Shown here: piece after piece, positions 1-12,600 of the stretch | Position numbering within the stretch: the stretch's first letter is position 1 | Layout of the letters: every line of letters starts with the position of its first letter | Source of the DNA: Seriola aureovittata | Taxonomy: Eukaryota; Chordata; Actinopteri; Carangiformes; Carangidae | Length of the DNA: 64,000 bases | Direction of reading: 5' to 3' | Assembly: GCF_021018895.1 (NCBI RefSeq) | Contig: NC_079376.1 | Location: forward strand, 14,881,001-14,945,000 | Position numbers and translations under genes: made by a program | Notes under the pieces: generated by a model | Told to the model about the DNA's origin: nothing | What the model saw: only the letters and a program-made list of their open reading frames with translations | The model's database searches: none

Positions 1-20
1 CGGTCAACATGAGCAAGGGA

Positions 21-21
21 T

Positions 22-70
<49 letters not shown>

Positions 71-72
71 TG
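21..72. repeat. (GT)n microsatellite
   Basis: GT run of about 50 bp with a few interruptions, at the left edge of the window. Confidence 0.95.
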
Positions 73-3000
73 CGTGAAAGAGAAAGAAAGACAGAAAAAG
101 AGGGAGAAGGAAGGTAATAACGAGGCTTGGCTGAAGAGTTTAATCTGTTTTGGTTGAGGCACAACTGCCCCAAGTTCTCTTACTCAGAAAATTATTCTAT
201 ACTCAACCATCTTTAAAGCACACCAACCTATAGGTGTCCTCAAGCGAATGTTTGGTCACACTGAACATCGCTGGCTATTATGTACAGCTGTTGCCTTGCA
301 CTAGCCATTCTTCAAGCTGCCTTGTACTCATTTTTTTCTTTATATACTTTCAGGATTAGCTTAGCTTCAGAAAAAAAAACATGGGTATGCCTAGCTTTTA
401 GACATAGTTAATAACCACTTTTATAATCCTATGATATTCCTATAGGGAAATAGCCTGTACGTGTATGTGTTCCTCAAGATGGTGACGTAAATGGATTTAA
501 TGGTCCTTGGGAACGGCATCACAGCTCTGTTTGTATCTTTGCAATAATTGTAGAATATTCCTCAAGGAGCAACAGTTTTTTTTTTTTGCCAGGAGAAGAT
601 GGTTGTGGTGGTGATAATGGTCGCTTGCTTCAGCCATTGTGGCGTTAACAAGATGAGAGGTTGGAAGACACCTGGGTAGTGCCACTTCTCCATCCTCTCA
701 TGCTGGACTGAGGGCAGACTGGACACTACAGTGACTCCGTATCGCAAGTACGAGATGGGATGTGCCGGGGCTAGCTGGTTAGCATGCTAACTTCAGTAGA
801 ATAAATGAAGTGATAAAAAGTTAAGACCTTGGTGGAGGAATGAAGTTTGATGCTGAACTCTCAAGCTGTTAACAGTGGCTGTGTAGCAATAGCAAAACGT
901 ATGTATACCACCTTTAAGTGCCTGTGTTTAGTGGGAAAAGGGAAAAGCAAATGCCTCTTTAAATAAGAAATGCGCTAACATGAACACAGAAATCAGGTTG
1001 AATGAGTTAAGTGAAGCGAAATGGCAGTTCAGTGTGATTATCAGGGTAGGTTTCAGACACTTGGAGAATCTTTGCCAAGGTCCATTGAAGCTAACAGTGG
1101 CCCAGAACCTTACTGAGACACTTAATGTCTGTTTTTCTGCATGTGTCACTGCTGTGAGCGGCTCCCTGTGTGCTAACAGAGGGCAAACGTACAGCTCCCA
1201 CGACTGCTGGACAGATAGTCTGGCTGACCACACTCAGCTATTGTCACATGAGCTGTGGTCTGAAGAAGCCGGTGCTCCCCCTCTGTCCCTCTCTGTCCCC
1301 CTCCCAACATCCCTTAATCCTGCTTAATTTGAGTGCAAAGAAATTCACATGTGCCAGTAAGAACATTTACAGAGTACACTGCCTCCATTTTCCTCCCTAA
1401 AATAAAACAGAGCTTAAGCACTAAGCTTTATTGATCTTACAACTTGATAGTGTGATTAAGGGGGAAGATGGTGCCTCTAAAAAAAAAGTGCACACGTTTA
1501 GATTACAGGCTACGCTACACTGCTTTTAATTGGCAATTCATTAGCATGGCTGCAGAACCTTGGCAGGGTAGTCCCAGTGTATTTCAACATGGACACCTCC
1601 CTGTTTTGATGCTTAAGTCTGTGAATGTGTGTATGAAGTTTAGGGTAGGGAAGAAGAAAAGAAAGGTAAAGAATTGCACAGCACTTTGTTTACCCCTCCA
1701 AAACAGTTTGGAGCTTCTTAAAAGGATAATCTGTAGAGGTGGTGCTAACTCTGGCTGCCATCACCACCACGTACCAGCCATCACTGGGGAGGAGTGGATC
1801 TTTGTGTGTTTATGTGTGAGTGAGAGAAAGAAACAGGGAGAGAGGAAGGAGAGCTAGGGAGCCGTGGGCCAGAGAGATGCAGATTTATCCCAATGGAGAT
1901 TTGAACACCTCCATACTGTGGGTGGGCAGACACATAGAGCGACACAGAGCTAAGGGGCTGCACGGCCACCCGGTAGGAGAAACGCTACACCCCGGCGATG
2001 GTAGGCATTAGTTCAGCACCAGCTCTTCAGCTCACACACATTGACAAACCCAAAGGCTGCAGAAGTAGCAGCTTTGATCACTGAATCACTGGCAGTGACG
2101 ACATGAACACATCCACCAGTTCCATTTAACCCACTTCCAATAAATCACAAAAACTCAAAATCATTTTTCCCCCCTCTCAACATCAAAGGAATTTAAACAG
2201 CACGAGGTTGTTCCGCCCCTCTCTCTAAAAGGACAAAATACCATTCAGTGTTTGTCTATAAATATCACTTTGGAACTAAAATAAAAAAAAAAAATCGTAT
2301 ATTAGATGTACTGACAAAACAAACAAAAGAGAAACCTGTTCCATATTTTCAGAAGATTTTGTATACATTAAGTCAAAAGGTAAGAAACACGAGACGAAAA
2401 ATCCTCAGCTGACAATGGCGCTACCTCATTGTTTGTGATACTGAATGTAATGTCTCAGATCTCACTGGCATCTTCCTCTGGCAGCCTCACTCGCTTTCCT
2501 TTTTGTATTTTCATTGTGGATTGTTGTTTACTGGCTTCAGTGTGTTATATCAGTGCCTCTCTTTCCTCAAAACACCTACTCATTTGAGGACTGATTCATT
2601 CCAGGCTAATTCATATTCCCGAGGGATTAGAGACATCTAATTTGGTGATATTTCTGTCATGCACACTTTGGATGTAGTATTCAAACAGTCTTCCCCTCCC
2701 CCTTTGCCACAAGCACAAAAACACAAAAAACAAATACACTGCAACACACAGTGCAGTTATCTTGCTTGCCAAGCTAAGTATCTTCTCATGTGCTTGAAAG
2801 ACTCTCGGTTCATGTCTTTATTGGACATCTACATTGTGGTGTGTTCGGCAGATAAGGGTTCAAAATAGGGACAGGAATAATAAAAAAAAAAGTCTCAGAA
2901 ACAGAGAGATAAGTATTTCCTAAATAAAATCAGGGTGTGGAGGCACAGTGGAGCACACATGTGTTAATGGATCCAGATAAAAGGGACAAACAGAGAGGCT

Positions 3001-5544
3001 GGAAGATTTGGACAAGGCCCCAAACTATGCAATAAACAGATTAGAGATTCAGATTAAATGTATAATTTGTGTACCTAGTACAACCATATACACACAGAAT
3101 GTCCATTAATATCTCCTATATGCAGAAACCTCCAACTGCCATTATTATTAAAAGATCTTTTAATGGTGGTAGATCTAAATTAAAACAATTGAATTAGTTA
3201 TAATTTGACAGAAGTAGACAAAATTTGTACATAAAGGTTTCATAGATTGGGGAGAAAGCAGGCCTCCCCTTCTCCTCATCTGTGAAGTGACAGTAGCCAT
3301 GGAGATTTTATTGGGGGGTATGAGTGCATTTATCTAGCCTAAACTCCAACACCCTTAGGGTGTGAAAACTAAAACAAACATTTGATGTATCAACAAATTC
3401 ACTTTGCTTTCTGTCAATGGAGCAGCTCCAGGCTATGCATCAAAGTAACATCACAAATCAGAGTTATATTTTTCCCCACTTAGAGAATTGTTTGTTTTCA
3501 CAAAATCACAGCAAAGTGTCCGCAGGCGCAGGAAAGGGTTTGTGTTGAGCTTTCAGGTTTAAAGCTCCCACCCTGCAGACAGTGACTTCTAGATTCCTAG
3601 AGCCACAAGTGTTGATGCAGTTTCTCCCCAGTGTGCCCTGGTTTTCGGAGGGTGGCATGACAGTGATGGATAGCTGTAAGCTTGGTACCAATAAGAGCCT
3701 CCAAGTGGTCGATTTGGGGCCCATGGCTCCGGTAGATGGGCCCTCCAGGAGACCCACTCTAAATTAAATCCTCTGAGGCTGCCAAGCTACTATGACGCTT
3801 TCCCTGTGCCCCACGCCCATTCTCGACCACTGCCTCCAGCCAGCCTCACTTTTGTTCCCCAAGAACAAGTTTTTCCTCCTTAATTAATTCAACAAAAAGT
3901 AATTAAACCTTTGCATTTCGCCGACATGCCTTGTATGCCCCCACCCTCAGGAGACACAAAGAAAAGGTAGGATGGAGAGTGGGGGCGCAAGAAATTAAGA
4001 ACACTCAGTGCCAAATGACCGTCGGAAGCAAAACAATATTAGCCCCCTGAGTTAGTGGCCAGGACTCATAATAAAGGAATAACAAGACCAGGCATAGAGC
4101 TGAGATGAATGCTCTGCGGTGGTAGTGCAGGTTGTATTGTTCAGCAGGGAGGCGGAGGCTGCTGAGGTGGACGGCCCCAGCCACAGAGCCCACTCTTAAT
4201 TTGCTGAGTGATGTAAGTCCTCAGGGGTGCGTGTTGTTTGGCCCCGAGGGGTAATAATGTACTTGGCAACTTCTCCTGGTCTCCCCTGCATTCAGCACTT
4301 TATGTGGAAATTTTGAAAAAAAAAAAAAAAGGAAAAAAAAGAAAGATGTTTCTGCTTTAGCTGCCTTAGCAGAGTGTCTCCAGCAGTTCAGTATGAGGCT
4401 TAGTTACCTGAGACAGAATAGACTTTTTTAAGTACATGAAAACACAGCTATATAACTTTCTCCTTGAGTACTTGTGATTATATATATATATGTATATACA
4501 GTATATATATGTACTTTTTGATATCAGTGCCACGGTCTTCCTCATTATGAACAAAGGCTAAATACCATTTATTGTATGTTGAAATGAAAACACATAATTT
4601 GCCATAAACACACGCTTGTGTAGTAAAAGACATATTAGGTTTTTTAAATGATTGACAAGTACTATTAAGTACAAGTAGTTAAAGATATTATATGTAACTT
4701 TTCCACTTTGGCTAAAAACGACTAAACCGTTGTCATATATATTGTTGAGTTGTGTATTTACATTATCCCAAATGTTTTCAGCAATTTGCAAACCTTTTTT
4801 TTTTTTTTATCATTTTAATCAACATAATGGTCCATTTCACTTGGTTGCCTGTTAATGGAGTCATGTCCCCTTTGTGTATGCATCAATACTGTGATTATCT
4901 GCCAGATCAAAACAGACTTTTGATCTAAATTTTATGACATGCTTTTAAAATCTTGCTGGTTTTTAACTATATATTTTAACTGAGTGTTACGCTGCTGCAT
5001 TAACTATAGGTTTGAGATTTCTTCATAAGACCAGCCAGCCTTTAGCTTGGTGCCTCTCTCTGCATGTTGCACTGTGTGACCCAGGCTTACCTGGGTGAAT
5101 ACAACCTTTCTTACCTGGGCTGTGTGTGCAGTTGACCCACCACTTGGTCACTGGTCTTATTTCCTGGGACCAAGTCACTTGGTCCAGACAAACGCTCCGG
5201 AAAAAGGCCACGGGAGTTGTTCTGTTGGTCCAGTCTGATCTTCTTTTCAGTTTAAAAGGTGCATATCACACAGTTTGTGGTGGCGTGTGTCAAATTCCAT
5301 TTTCTCAGTCTCTTTGTCTCCAAAATGTCTTGCCTTTGGCGTCTCTCTCGTGGTGTGTCCGATCCCACTCAAACCCGAATCACACTCAGGTGCGACTCCT
5401 GGCGGCAAATGAGCGACAGTCACCACTCCCTTCAGATGTGACGTCTGTTTCCTTCACCTGCCTAAACCACACCCATATCTAGACAACAGTCTCCCAAAAA
5501 TAAACCAATAAAACTTTACAATAAAAGATTTTAGTCATCAGACA

Positions 5545-5760
5545 TCTGGGGCCGTATTACACAAACTTCCTATCAGTCTCAAGTTAAGATAAAAAGAGTA
5601 TAAGATACGATTGTTCCCAATTTGGCATCACAGAAGCAAATCCTAGCTAACTATCCTATCTCCTAAATACTCAATCTAACGTCGGTTATCAACTTTTATG
5701 TCTATTACCTAACAACCAACGCTACTCTTCTCGTCTCATCTCGCTGAGGTATTTTTATAA
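5545..5760. repeat. Possible dispersed repeat
   Basis: Begins GGGGCCGTATTACACAAAC, similar to the termini of some fish transposon-derived repeats. Only the beginning is recognisable. Confidence 0.3.
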
Positions 5761-7604
5761 CCCATTCGATTTTTCATTGAAACGTACAAAATAACGACGG
5801 GCACTACAAGACAGACGAGTTAGAAGTGTTGCAAAAATCCAAAAATGTTATTTTTCGGAAATTTACAACATTGCTAATTCGGGGGAATTTTACATGTAGA
5901 TGAGTATTTTACATTGTGGTTTTGAAGCTTTTGGTAAAGTAAAAAAAAAATCTAAATACTTCTTCCATCACTGCACAAGGTTTGTGTTTTCCTGCTGCCA
6001 CTGAGAATCTGTTCGTAGTAATCCACAGTATACACGCTTATGTTCTTTAGACCCCTAATTACTAGTTTCAGTGGGGCACATGATCCATCAACACTTCACT
6101 TGCATTCTCAGCATTTCAGCTCCATATGAAATACACTCAGCAAATATATTCACTATTTAAATACAAGGTTTTACAATTAAACGAGAGTAATTATCATCGT
6201 TTTTACTGAACTCTGGAGGTTATAAATGATTCATGGCCTGTGTACTGGGTGTGGTCCGGGATGTGTTGATGGTTTGTCAAGTAAAGAGAAAAGTTGGTTA
6301 AGCCCATGTCTTTGAACTATGATGTTGGGTCAGACAGCCAAAGCAGATATTTGCCCAGCAAATATTTTAATCCCCAACTAATCACTTGGTGAGTCCAGTG
6401 GGTGGAGGTTTGGGGCTGTGGGGGTTGAGGGCTACGAGGGGGGCTGCCGCGGTGGCCTGGCACATTCTTCCTGTCAGTAACACGCCCTTTTTTCCAAGGG
6501 GATTGTGGGAGGAGTCAAACAGTGCGACCTCCGGAGTGAGCCACCGGATGGCAGGAGGCGTTGACTCAGGTCCTGTAGAATGGCCACGTGGGTGCGTGCA
6601 TGTGGCACCCTCATCCATGCAAGTAATTACAAATCCACCAAACTCCCGTGATCAAATGCTTGTAATTAATAAGAAATATGAATCTATTTGTCACTGATCT
6701 AAATGTGAAATCTGAGGTATAAATGAACACTGTGAGTGTGCGTCTCTTTCATCTTCAGCATAAAGAATCTGCCCTCTAGAAGCCCTCTCTTTCTGCAGTT
6801 TGGATTACATTTGCTTTGAGTGAAAATGCTGTGCATGCACTGCTCACTCTAAACATTTTTTCCACTGATGCAGAGGAACACACTCTCTCACGCTGTTGCA
6901 CTCCAGATTCCTCAGCCATTCGGTGACTCTTGGCATTTGCTTATTATCAGAATATTCTTAATCATAGTGGAGACAGTGCCAGTGGAGAAAGCGAGCCGAG
7001 AGAGACACGTCAAAACATCTTCAACCGTAAAGGACCAGACAGCAAGCGTGATGGGCAAATTAGTCAGAGGCGCTGCCTAAATGGATGGTGAGGGCACAGG
7101 GGGAGAGATAGGGAGTACGAGTGTGTGTGGAAATCAGCGAGGGAGCAGAAAACAGAAAGAGAGAAAGAGAGGAACCTTCTCCATTTCACCATTCAGCAGT
7201 GCCTCCTATTCCCGAAGCACTTCGCCAGATCACAACCCACTAACTGATAGAGAAATAAATTAAGGAAAGGCTGCTCAAATAGATATGATTCTGAAGGAGA
7301 TTTAAGGAGTGGAACTGATTGTGCATGTCTGATTCCTGCGCTTGAGAGTCCTCACCCGGGGGGCTTGGCTTTCAAAGCTGAGTGACTTGCACGGAGAAAC
7401 ACTCCATTAACAAAGTTCAGCTCTCCTCTGAGCCCCCCCCCCTCCACCCCCCCCCCCTCCATTTCCCCCCTCTCCCTCCACAGAAGACCTCTCCCAGGCA
7501 GCACAGCTTCTTTTTTTTTTTTTCTAATGATGTTTCAGGATGCTCTGCTTTAATAAACAGGAAGAATGTACATAAGAGAGCAAGCCCCAGGCCTGGTTAG
7601 AGTA

Positions 7605-7990
7605 TTAAAGGATAATTCCAGTTTATTACAACTTGGGTTGTATTTTCCTAGTTATGGCCGTTATTTCTACCTCTTATGATAACATTGTACTCACCAAGTT
7701 AATTGCTGAGATCTAACAACATGTCACTATAAAATGAAGTTGTTGGGGCAAGAAACAGAAGACATCAGATCACCTAAACAAGTGAAGCACCAGTATGACC
7801 CTACCCTCAGATACGACCCATAGGAGCGTACCAGCAGCAGGCTGATCTTTGTCGTGGTGGTAACAATAACGAACACACGGCTAAGGTTGAGGACCGGCCA
7901 CAGTTTAATTAGGTTTCGGCACAAAAACTACTTGGTTAGGTTTAGGATAATATCGTAGTAACACAAGTACTTCCTTACGATTAGAAGATC
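7605..7990. repeat. Probable dispersed repeat
   Basis: Opens with AAAGGATAATTCCAGTTTAT, a string common at the end of fish repeat copies, followed by ACAACTTGGGTTGTATTTT. The other boundary is unclear. Confidence 0.4.
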
Positions 7991-8799
7991 TTTGTTGTCA
8001 TGGTTATAAAAAATAAACACACTGTTAAAGTCACGGGAGCCTCACGGATAAAAGAAACAACTTTGACTATCGGTGTTACACGGAAAACAAACGATGGTTT
8101 CCTGTGTGAAAGTCCTCTGTTTTGTCGACCCATAATACAAGTGTTCTCGCTCCAAATTCTATGTTACCCGACTTCCTCCTCTGCTCCTGCCACAATTACT
8201 ACGGCCACTAGAGGGCCATCAGGTTTTTATTGCCACAACAATCCCTGGCATCATGTTAGCTTACATAATTTGTGAGGACGGGAGCACTAGTTTTGGATTG
8301 GTGTATTTGTGGACACCCTGAATTGACGTATAAAAATCGTATTGGGAGAGAAAAGGTTGGATTCTCTGCTCTGTTTAAATGGCAACTAGTGAATGTCAGT
8401 CTGCGGTAAAGAGGGATCTTTCTGAAGTTTCTCCCTTCTTCTCTCCTTAATGCGTTTTTGGGGTCTGTTTTTCTTTACTCAAATCAAGGGTGTAAGGATA
8501 GAGGATGCTGTATGTTGTATAGATTGTAAAGCCCTTTGAGGCAATTTTGTGAGCGTGGGTTGTATATATAAAATTTGACTTGGCAAGTACAATATGTCAA
8601 ACATTTTACCTGAAAGTTGGTTTGTAAACTGTGATGGCTGTTCAGACAGTTAGGGTAATAATTTTACTGTTCATCTTTGTTTTCTCTCCCAAATGAGTTT
8701 GACAGTCGTCGGGTTGCAACCTGGACAAACCTGGAAGTTTGTTTAAAACACATCTGGACTGGAACATCACAAATTTGATATGATATAACAGTTAACAGC

Positions 8800-8998
8800 A
8801 AACTTTACTGATTTATTTTTCAACTTCAGACAAAGTCAGGCTAACCTTTTTCCCTTGTTTCTAGTCTTTTGCTAAGCTAAGCTAACCGAGTGCCCTAGCT
8901 TCATATTTGATATACACATATGACAGTGGAGTTCTCATTTAATTCTGGGCAATAAAGTGAATGACTATGTTTCCCAAAAAGTTGAACTTTAAATTTGT
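8800..8998 (+). repeat. Dispersed teleost repeat
   Basis: Carries GTTTCTAGTCTTTTGCTAAG, GCTAAGCTAACCG, GCTTCATATTTGATATACA and TATGTTTCCCAAAAAGTTGA, which follow one another in a frequent perciform interspersed repeat. Confidence 0.65.
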
Positions 8999-10124
8999 AC
9001 AATCTTCTTATCACAGAGAGGAATGATGACCAGAGCTACGAAAATAAGACCCAAGTTGTAATAAACCGTAATGGCAATTTGAATGTATTTGCTATAGAAT
9101 TTGCTTTAGCCCTGTCACCTTTATTGGAGCTAAACTATTCATTTGCATTCTTAAATTGTGGTAAAGGGTTAACCTCAGCTGAGGCAGTTCAGAGAGAGAC
9201 AGAGGGGCATTGAGCAGGCAGCATGGAGGAGAGCAGTAGCTCGGGTCCCGAGTCCCAGGATTAGAGTCATGGGACTAGGCAGAGGCAGGACCATTACCTC
9301 TGAGTGGAAAGGCTCAAACCCAGTGACTCCTTCTCTGATCAGATGGAGAGGAAAAGACTCAGAAAAAGAAGAGAGAGAAAAAGAAGTAGAAAGGGATGGA
9401 GGGAGGGGGTACACGTCCGAGAAGAGGATTGCAGAAGTGCAGAGCAATTAGGTGTGGTGGGATGGGGAAGATGTGTTTTTATGGTCAGAGAAGAGTCTTG
9501 TGATCGTTTTGAAAGAATGTGTTCATAATCTCTATGGAGGGGTTACTGTCGTGAGAATGATTGTGGTAATGGAGGTCAGATTCTGGCTGAGGAGCCTGAA
9601 TGGGCCATCGCCACTAAACTTCATTTAACTTAGTCCCTCTGAATCCATCTGATACCAGTCCCCCTAAAACCTGCTCATAAATCCCTGTATTATTCCACTG
9701 GGGCTGTTATCACCTGAATGTGTTGCAACTGTATCACTCAGCTCATGTCTACGACTGAGCTCTTGACCATTAACCCCTTTAACTCGTCAATATGGCATTG
9801 GAAATATTTGACTTTTTTTTTTTTTTTCTTTGCATGGGTGAGAAGAAGAAGAAGAAGTAGAAGCTAGGTGAGTGTGGATAATTGAGCAGTCTGCAGGCAT
9901 GGAGCCCAGAGATAAGTGAAAGAGTCAGAAATTGAGTGTGATGCTGAGGCGAGGGCCGGGCCCTTTATTTGATGGAGAAAAGAGGAAACGGGAAAAAGGA
10001 GAGGAGGATGTCTCTGAGGAGGAGAGATAGACAGCAGCAGAGCGAGGGACTCAGAGACATAGAAGGGGAAAGATATGGATGGCAGGCAGCAATTACTGAG
10101 ACTGAAGCTCAGTGTGAACACTGC

Positions 10125-10127
<3 letters not shown>

Positions 10128-10174
<47 letters not shown>
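10128..10174. repeat. (GT)n microsatellite
   Basis: Uninterrupted GT run of about 46 bp. It produces spurious Thr/His or Cys/Val frames. Confidence 0.95.
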
Positions 10175-10175
<1 letters not shown>

Positions 10176-10404
10176 CAGTATGCGAGGAAGAGAGAGGCAC
10201 AGAGCGAGAGGGGGGAAGAGGCAGAGGGAGGATTGAGATCTCTGCCTGCCTGGGCCCCTGCTGACTCTCATACAGGCAGATCACAGGCTCATCATGTCAG
10301 CTCTGTTTGTGGAAATCCTCCCTCATCAAATGACAAATTTGCTACACGTTTACCTTTATCAGATCTGGGAAGAGAGGCAGAGGAGATGAGCGAGGGGAAA
10401 GGGG

Positions 10405-10441
10405 TGTATGTGTGTGTGTGTGTGTATGTATGTGTGTGTGT
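10405..10441. repeat. (GT)n microsatellite, interrupted
   Basis: GT run broken by two TA steps. Confidence 0.85.
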
Positions 10442-11373
10442 AAGTGCCTCTCTCTGTCGCCGCTACTGTCGAGGGGCCAATTACTTGCTCCTCCGAGAGC
10501 AACTCTGCCATCTCAGGCCTTTCATTCAGCCACCATCCCTCCTCCTCTTCCTCCTCGGAAACATCTGTCTCTGAATATGCAATGAGCGTGTCAAAGAGAA
10601 TACACCCACGTCCTGCACAAAGCTAATATTTGCTAACATCAAACCTGTCTGTTCTACCCCTAGTGCCGTGTACGCCGTGAGAGCAGGATGCCACCGGTGC
10701 TGCTGGGAACCTCTCCCCCTCCTGCTGTAAGATTACTGGCCTTGTTACTGACACCATGCCTCGCTGCCCTCCTCCTTCTCCTCCTCTTCTTCCTCTCCGC
10801 CTCCCCTTTGGCCATCCTCCTCTTATCATCCAGCCTGACCCCTTCATCTTCCTCATCTTCTTCCTCTTGCATTAAGGCTTAATTAACTGGACTTGGGCCT
10901 CATCAGCCTTCTTGAATAAACATCAATATTGACCAAAGTTTTGCTTGACAGCTTAAGTTATCTGGATTTTTATGGATCATGGATGATGAGTGCATTTAAC
11001 CTGTCTTTACTTGCCGGTCTTAAATAAGAAAACACTCAGTATCTTGTGGTGTTTTTTTGGCTTAATCATCTACTTTGAGGAGAATCCTAAAATCAATAGA
11101 CAGATATGGAGATTGGATTACAGCTGTATTGTGAAAATGAGGGCATTTAAGAGTCATTTTCTCATCTTGATGTTTTTTTTTCTTCCACATTCTTTTGGAT
11201 ACACTGACTCTGTGGTTATTTATTTTATTTGTCAGTTTATTTAACATGGACCGTTAAATAAGTAGCTGAGGATAATTTGCAGCCCCTTCCATGGTTAGGC
11301 TTTTAAATTTAGGTTTAAAAAAAAAAAAAAAAAAAATCGCTGCAACAGATTTAGAATAAAAACAACAGAACAG

Positions 11374-11378
<5 letters not shown>

Positions 11379-11458
<80 letters not shown>
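11379..11458. repeat. (GT)n microsatellite, 80 bp perfect
   Basis: Forty uninterrupted GT units, following an A run at 11317-11336. Confidence 0.97.
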
Positions 11459-11462
<4 letters not shown>

Positions 11463-12442
11463 GATTGTGTATCTGGCATGTATGCAAGAGTGTGTGTGAG
11501 AGTGTAAGTAAGTGTTCATATCTTTATGATTCTTACTGCTTCAATTGTATTTAATTTTTTGAAATATTAACTTCATAATACCACAGACCATGGATACATA
11601 ACACATGATGGCAATACATGAATATTGGAGTTTGTTCAGCTTAGTTTCTGTGTCATAATGTGTAAACAAACACCTCCGTTATTCTCCATGCCATCCCTCA
11701 GCCTATCCACCTTCCACCCCACTTCCTACTTCCTACCTTCCGTAATAAACTTCACAGTGGCCATTTTAATTAACTGTTCATTTATTGTCTTTTTTCTTAT
11801 TTCACGCATTCTTCTTCCTTGCCAAAAGCGGGCACCTACATTACCCACAATTCATCAGGCTGTGATGAGGGGCAGGCTAGCGAGGGATGGTAAAGCTCAC
11901 TTTTTTCCGCTCTTCTTTCCAAACCCTCGGATTTTTTTCATTTTCAAACTTGTAGTCTTCAACCAGCACTGCCTCAAGTGACATCATCTGAGGCAGCGTG
12001 TAACAGATTTTGCACCGCTCCCTCTGGAGCGTCAAATGGGTTCATACAACATTTTTTCACATGTGCAGTAGTACTGCTCAAGACTTGTAAACAGACTGTG
12101 ATGTGTGAAGTCGGTGGAACCGCTCTTTAATAAGACATCACGTGATATCACAATTAAAGCATTTAAAACATTTACTTGTAAAGTAAAGATTCAGCTGCCT
12201 CAAGGCCCACTTCCCTGGAATCCAGCTGATCAAGTGATAGAGAATGTAAAGGTTTCTGTCTAGCATCTTTAAAAGCTTGATTTTTTTATTAGGAACTGTG
12301 AGAGCAGGATCCCTCCTCCTCCTGACCTTTAATTTTGCTGTTGTAGATTTTGGGAGCCAACACTTTGGAGAGAGGGGAGAATAATGAGTCGGAGGAGACA
12401 CTCTCTGTACACTGTCTCTGTCTCTGTTGACTGATGAAGATT

Positions 12443-12600
12443 AAAGAGACAGAAACAGAGAGAGAAAGATTATAGGAGGGCAGAGATTGACTGCTAAAGA
12501 GACAGAGAGAGAGAGACGGAGAGAGAGAGAGAGAGAAAGGGGTGAAAGAGGGAGGGAGGAAGAGAGCATGGATGATAGCAGGCTATGAGAGAGAGAGGGG
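12443..12600. repeat. GA-rich low-complexity tract
   Basis: Purine-rich stretch of GAGA units with AAGG and GGGA interruptions. Confidence 0.8.

Noticed and set aside
980..1327. 115-codon plus-strand frame
   Set aside because: An equally long frame exists on the opposite strand and no family is recognisable.
8000..8275. 91-codon plus-strand frame
   Set aside because: Adjoins repeat-like DNA starting at 7605; sequence not recognised and no splice context.
11254..11519. Thr-His repeat frames
   Set aside because: Translate the 80-bp GT microsatellite only.
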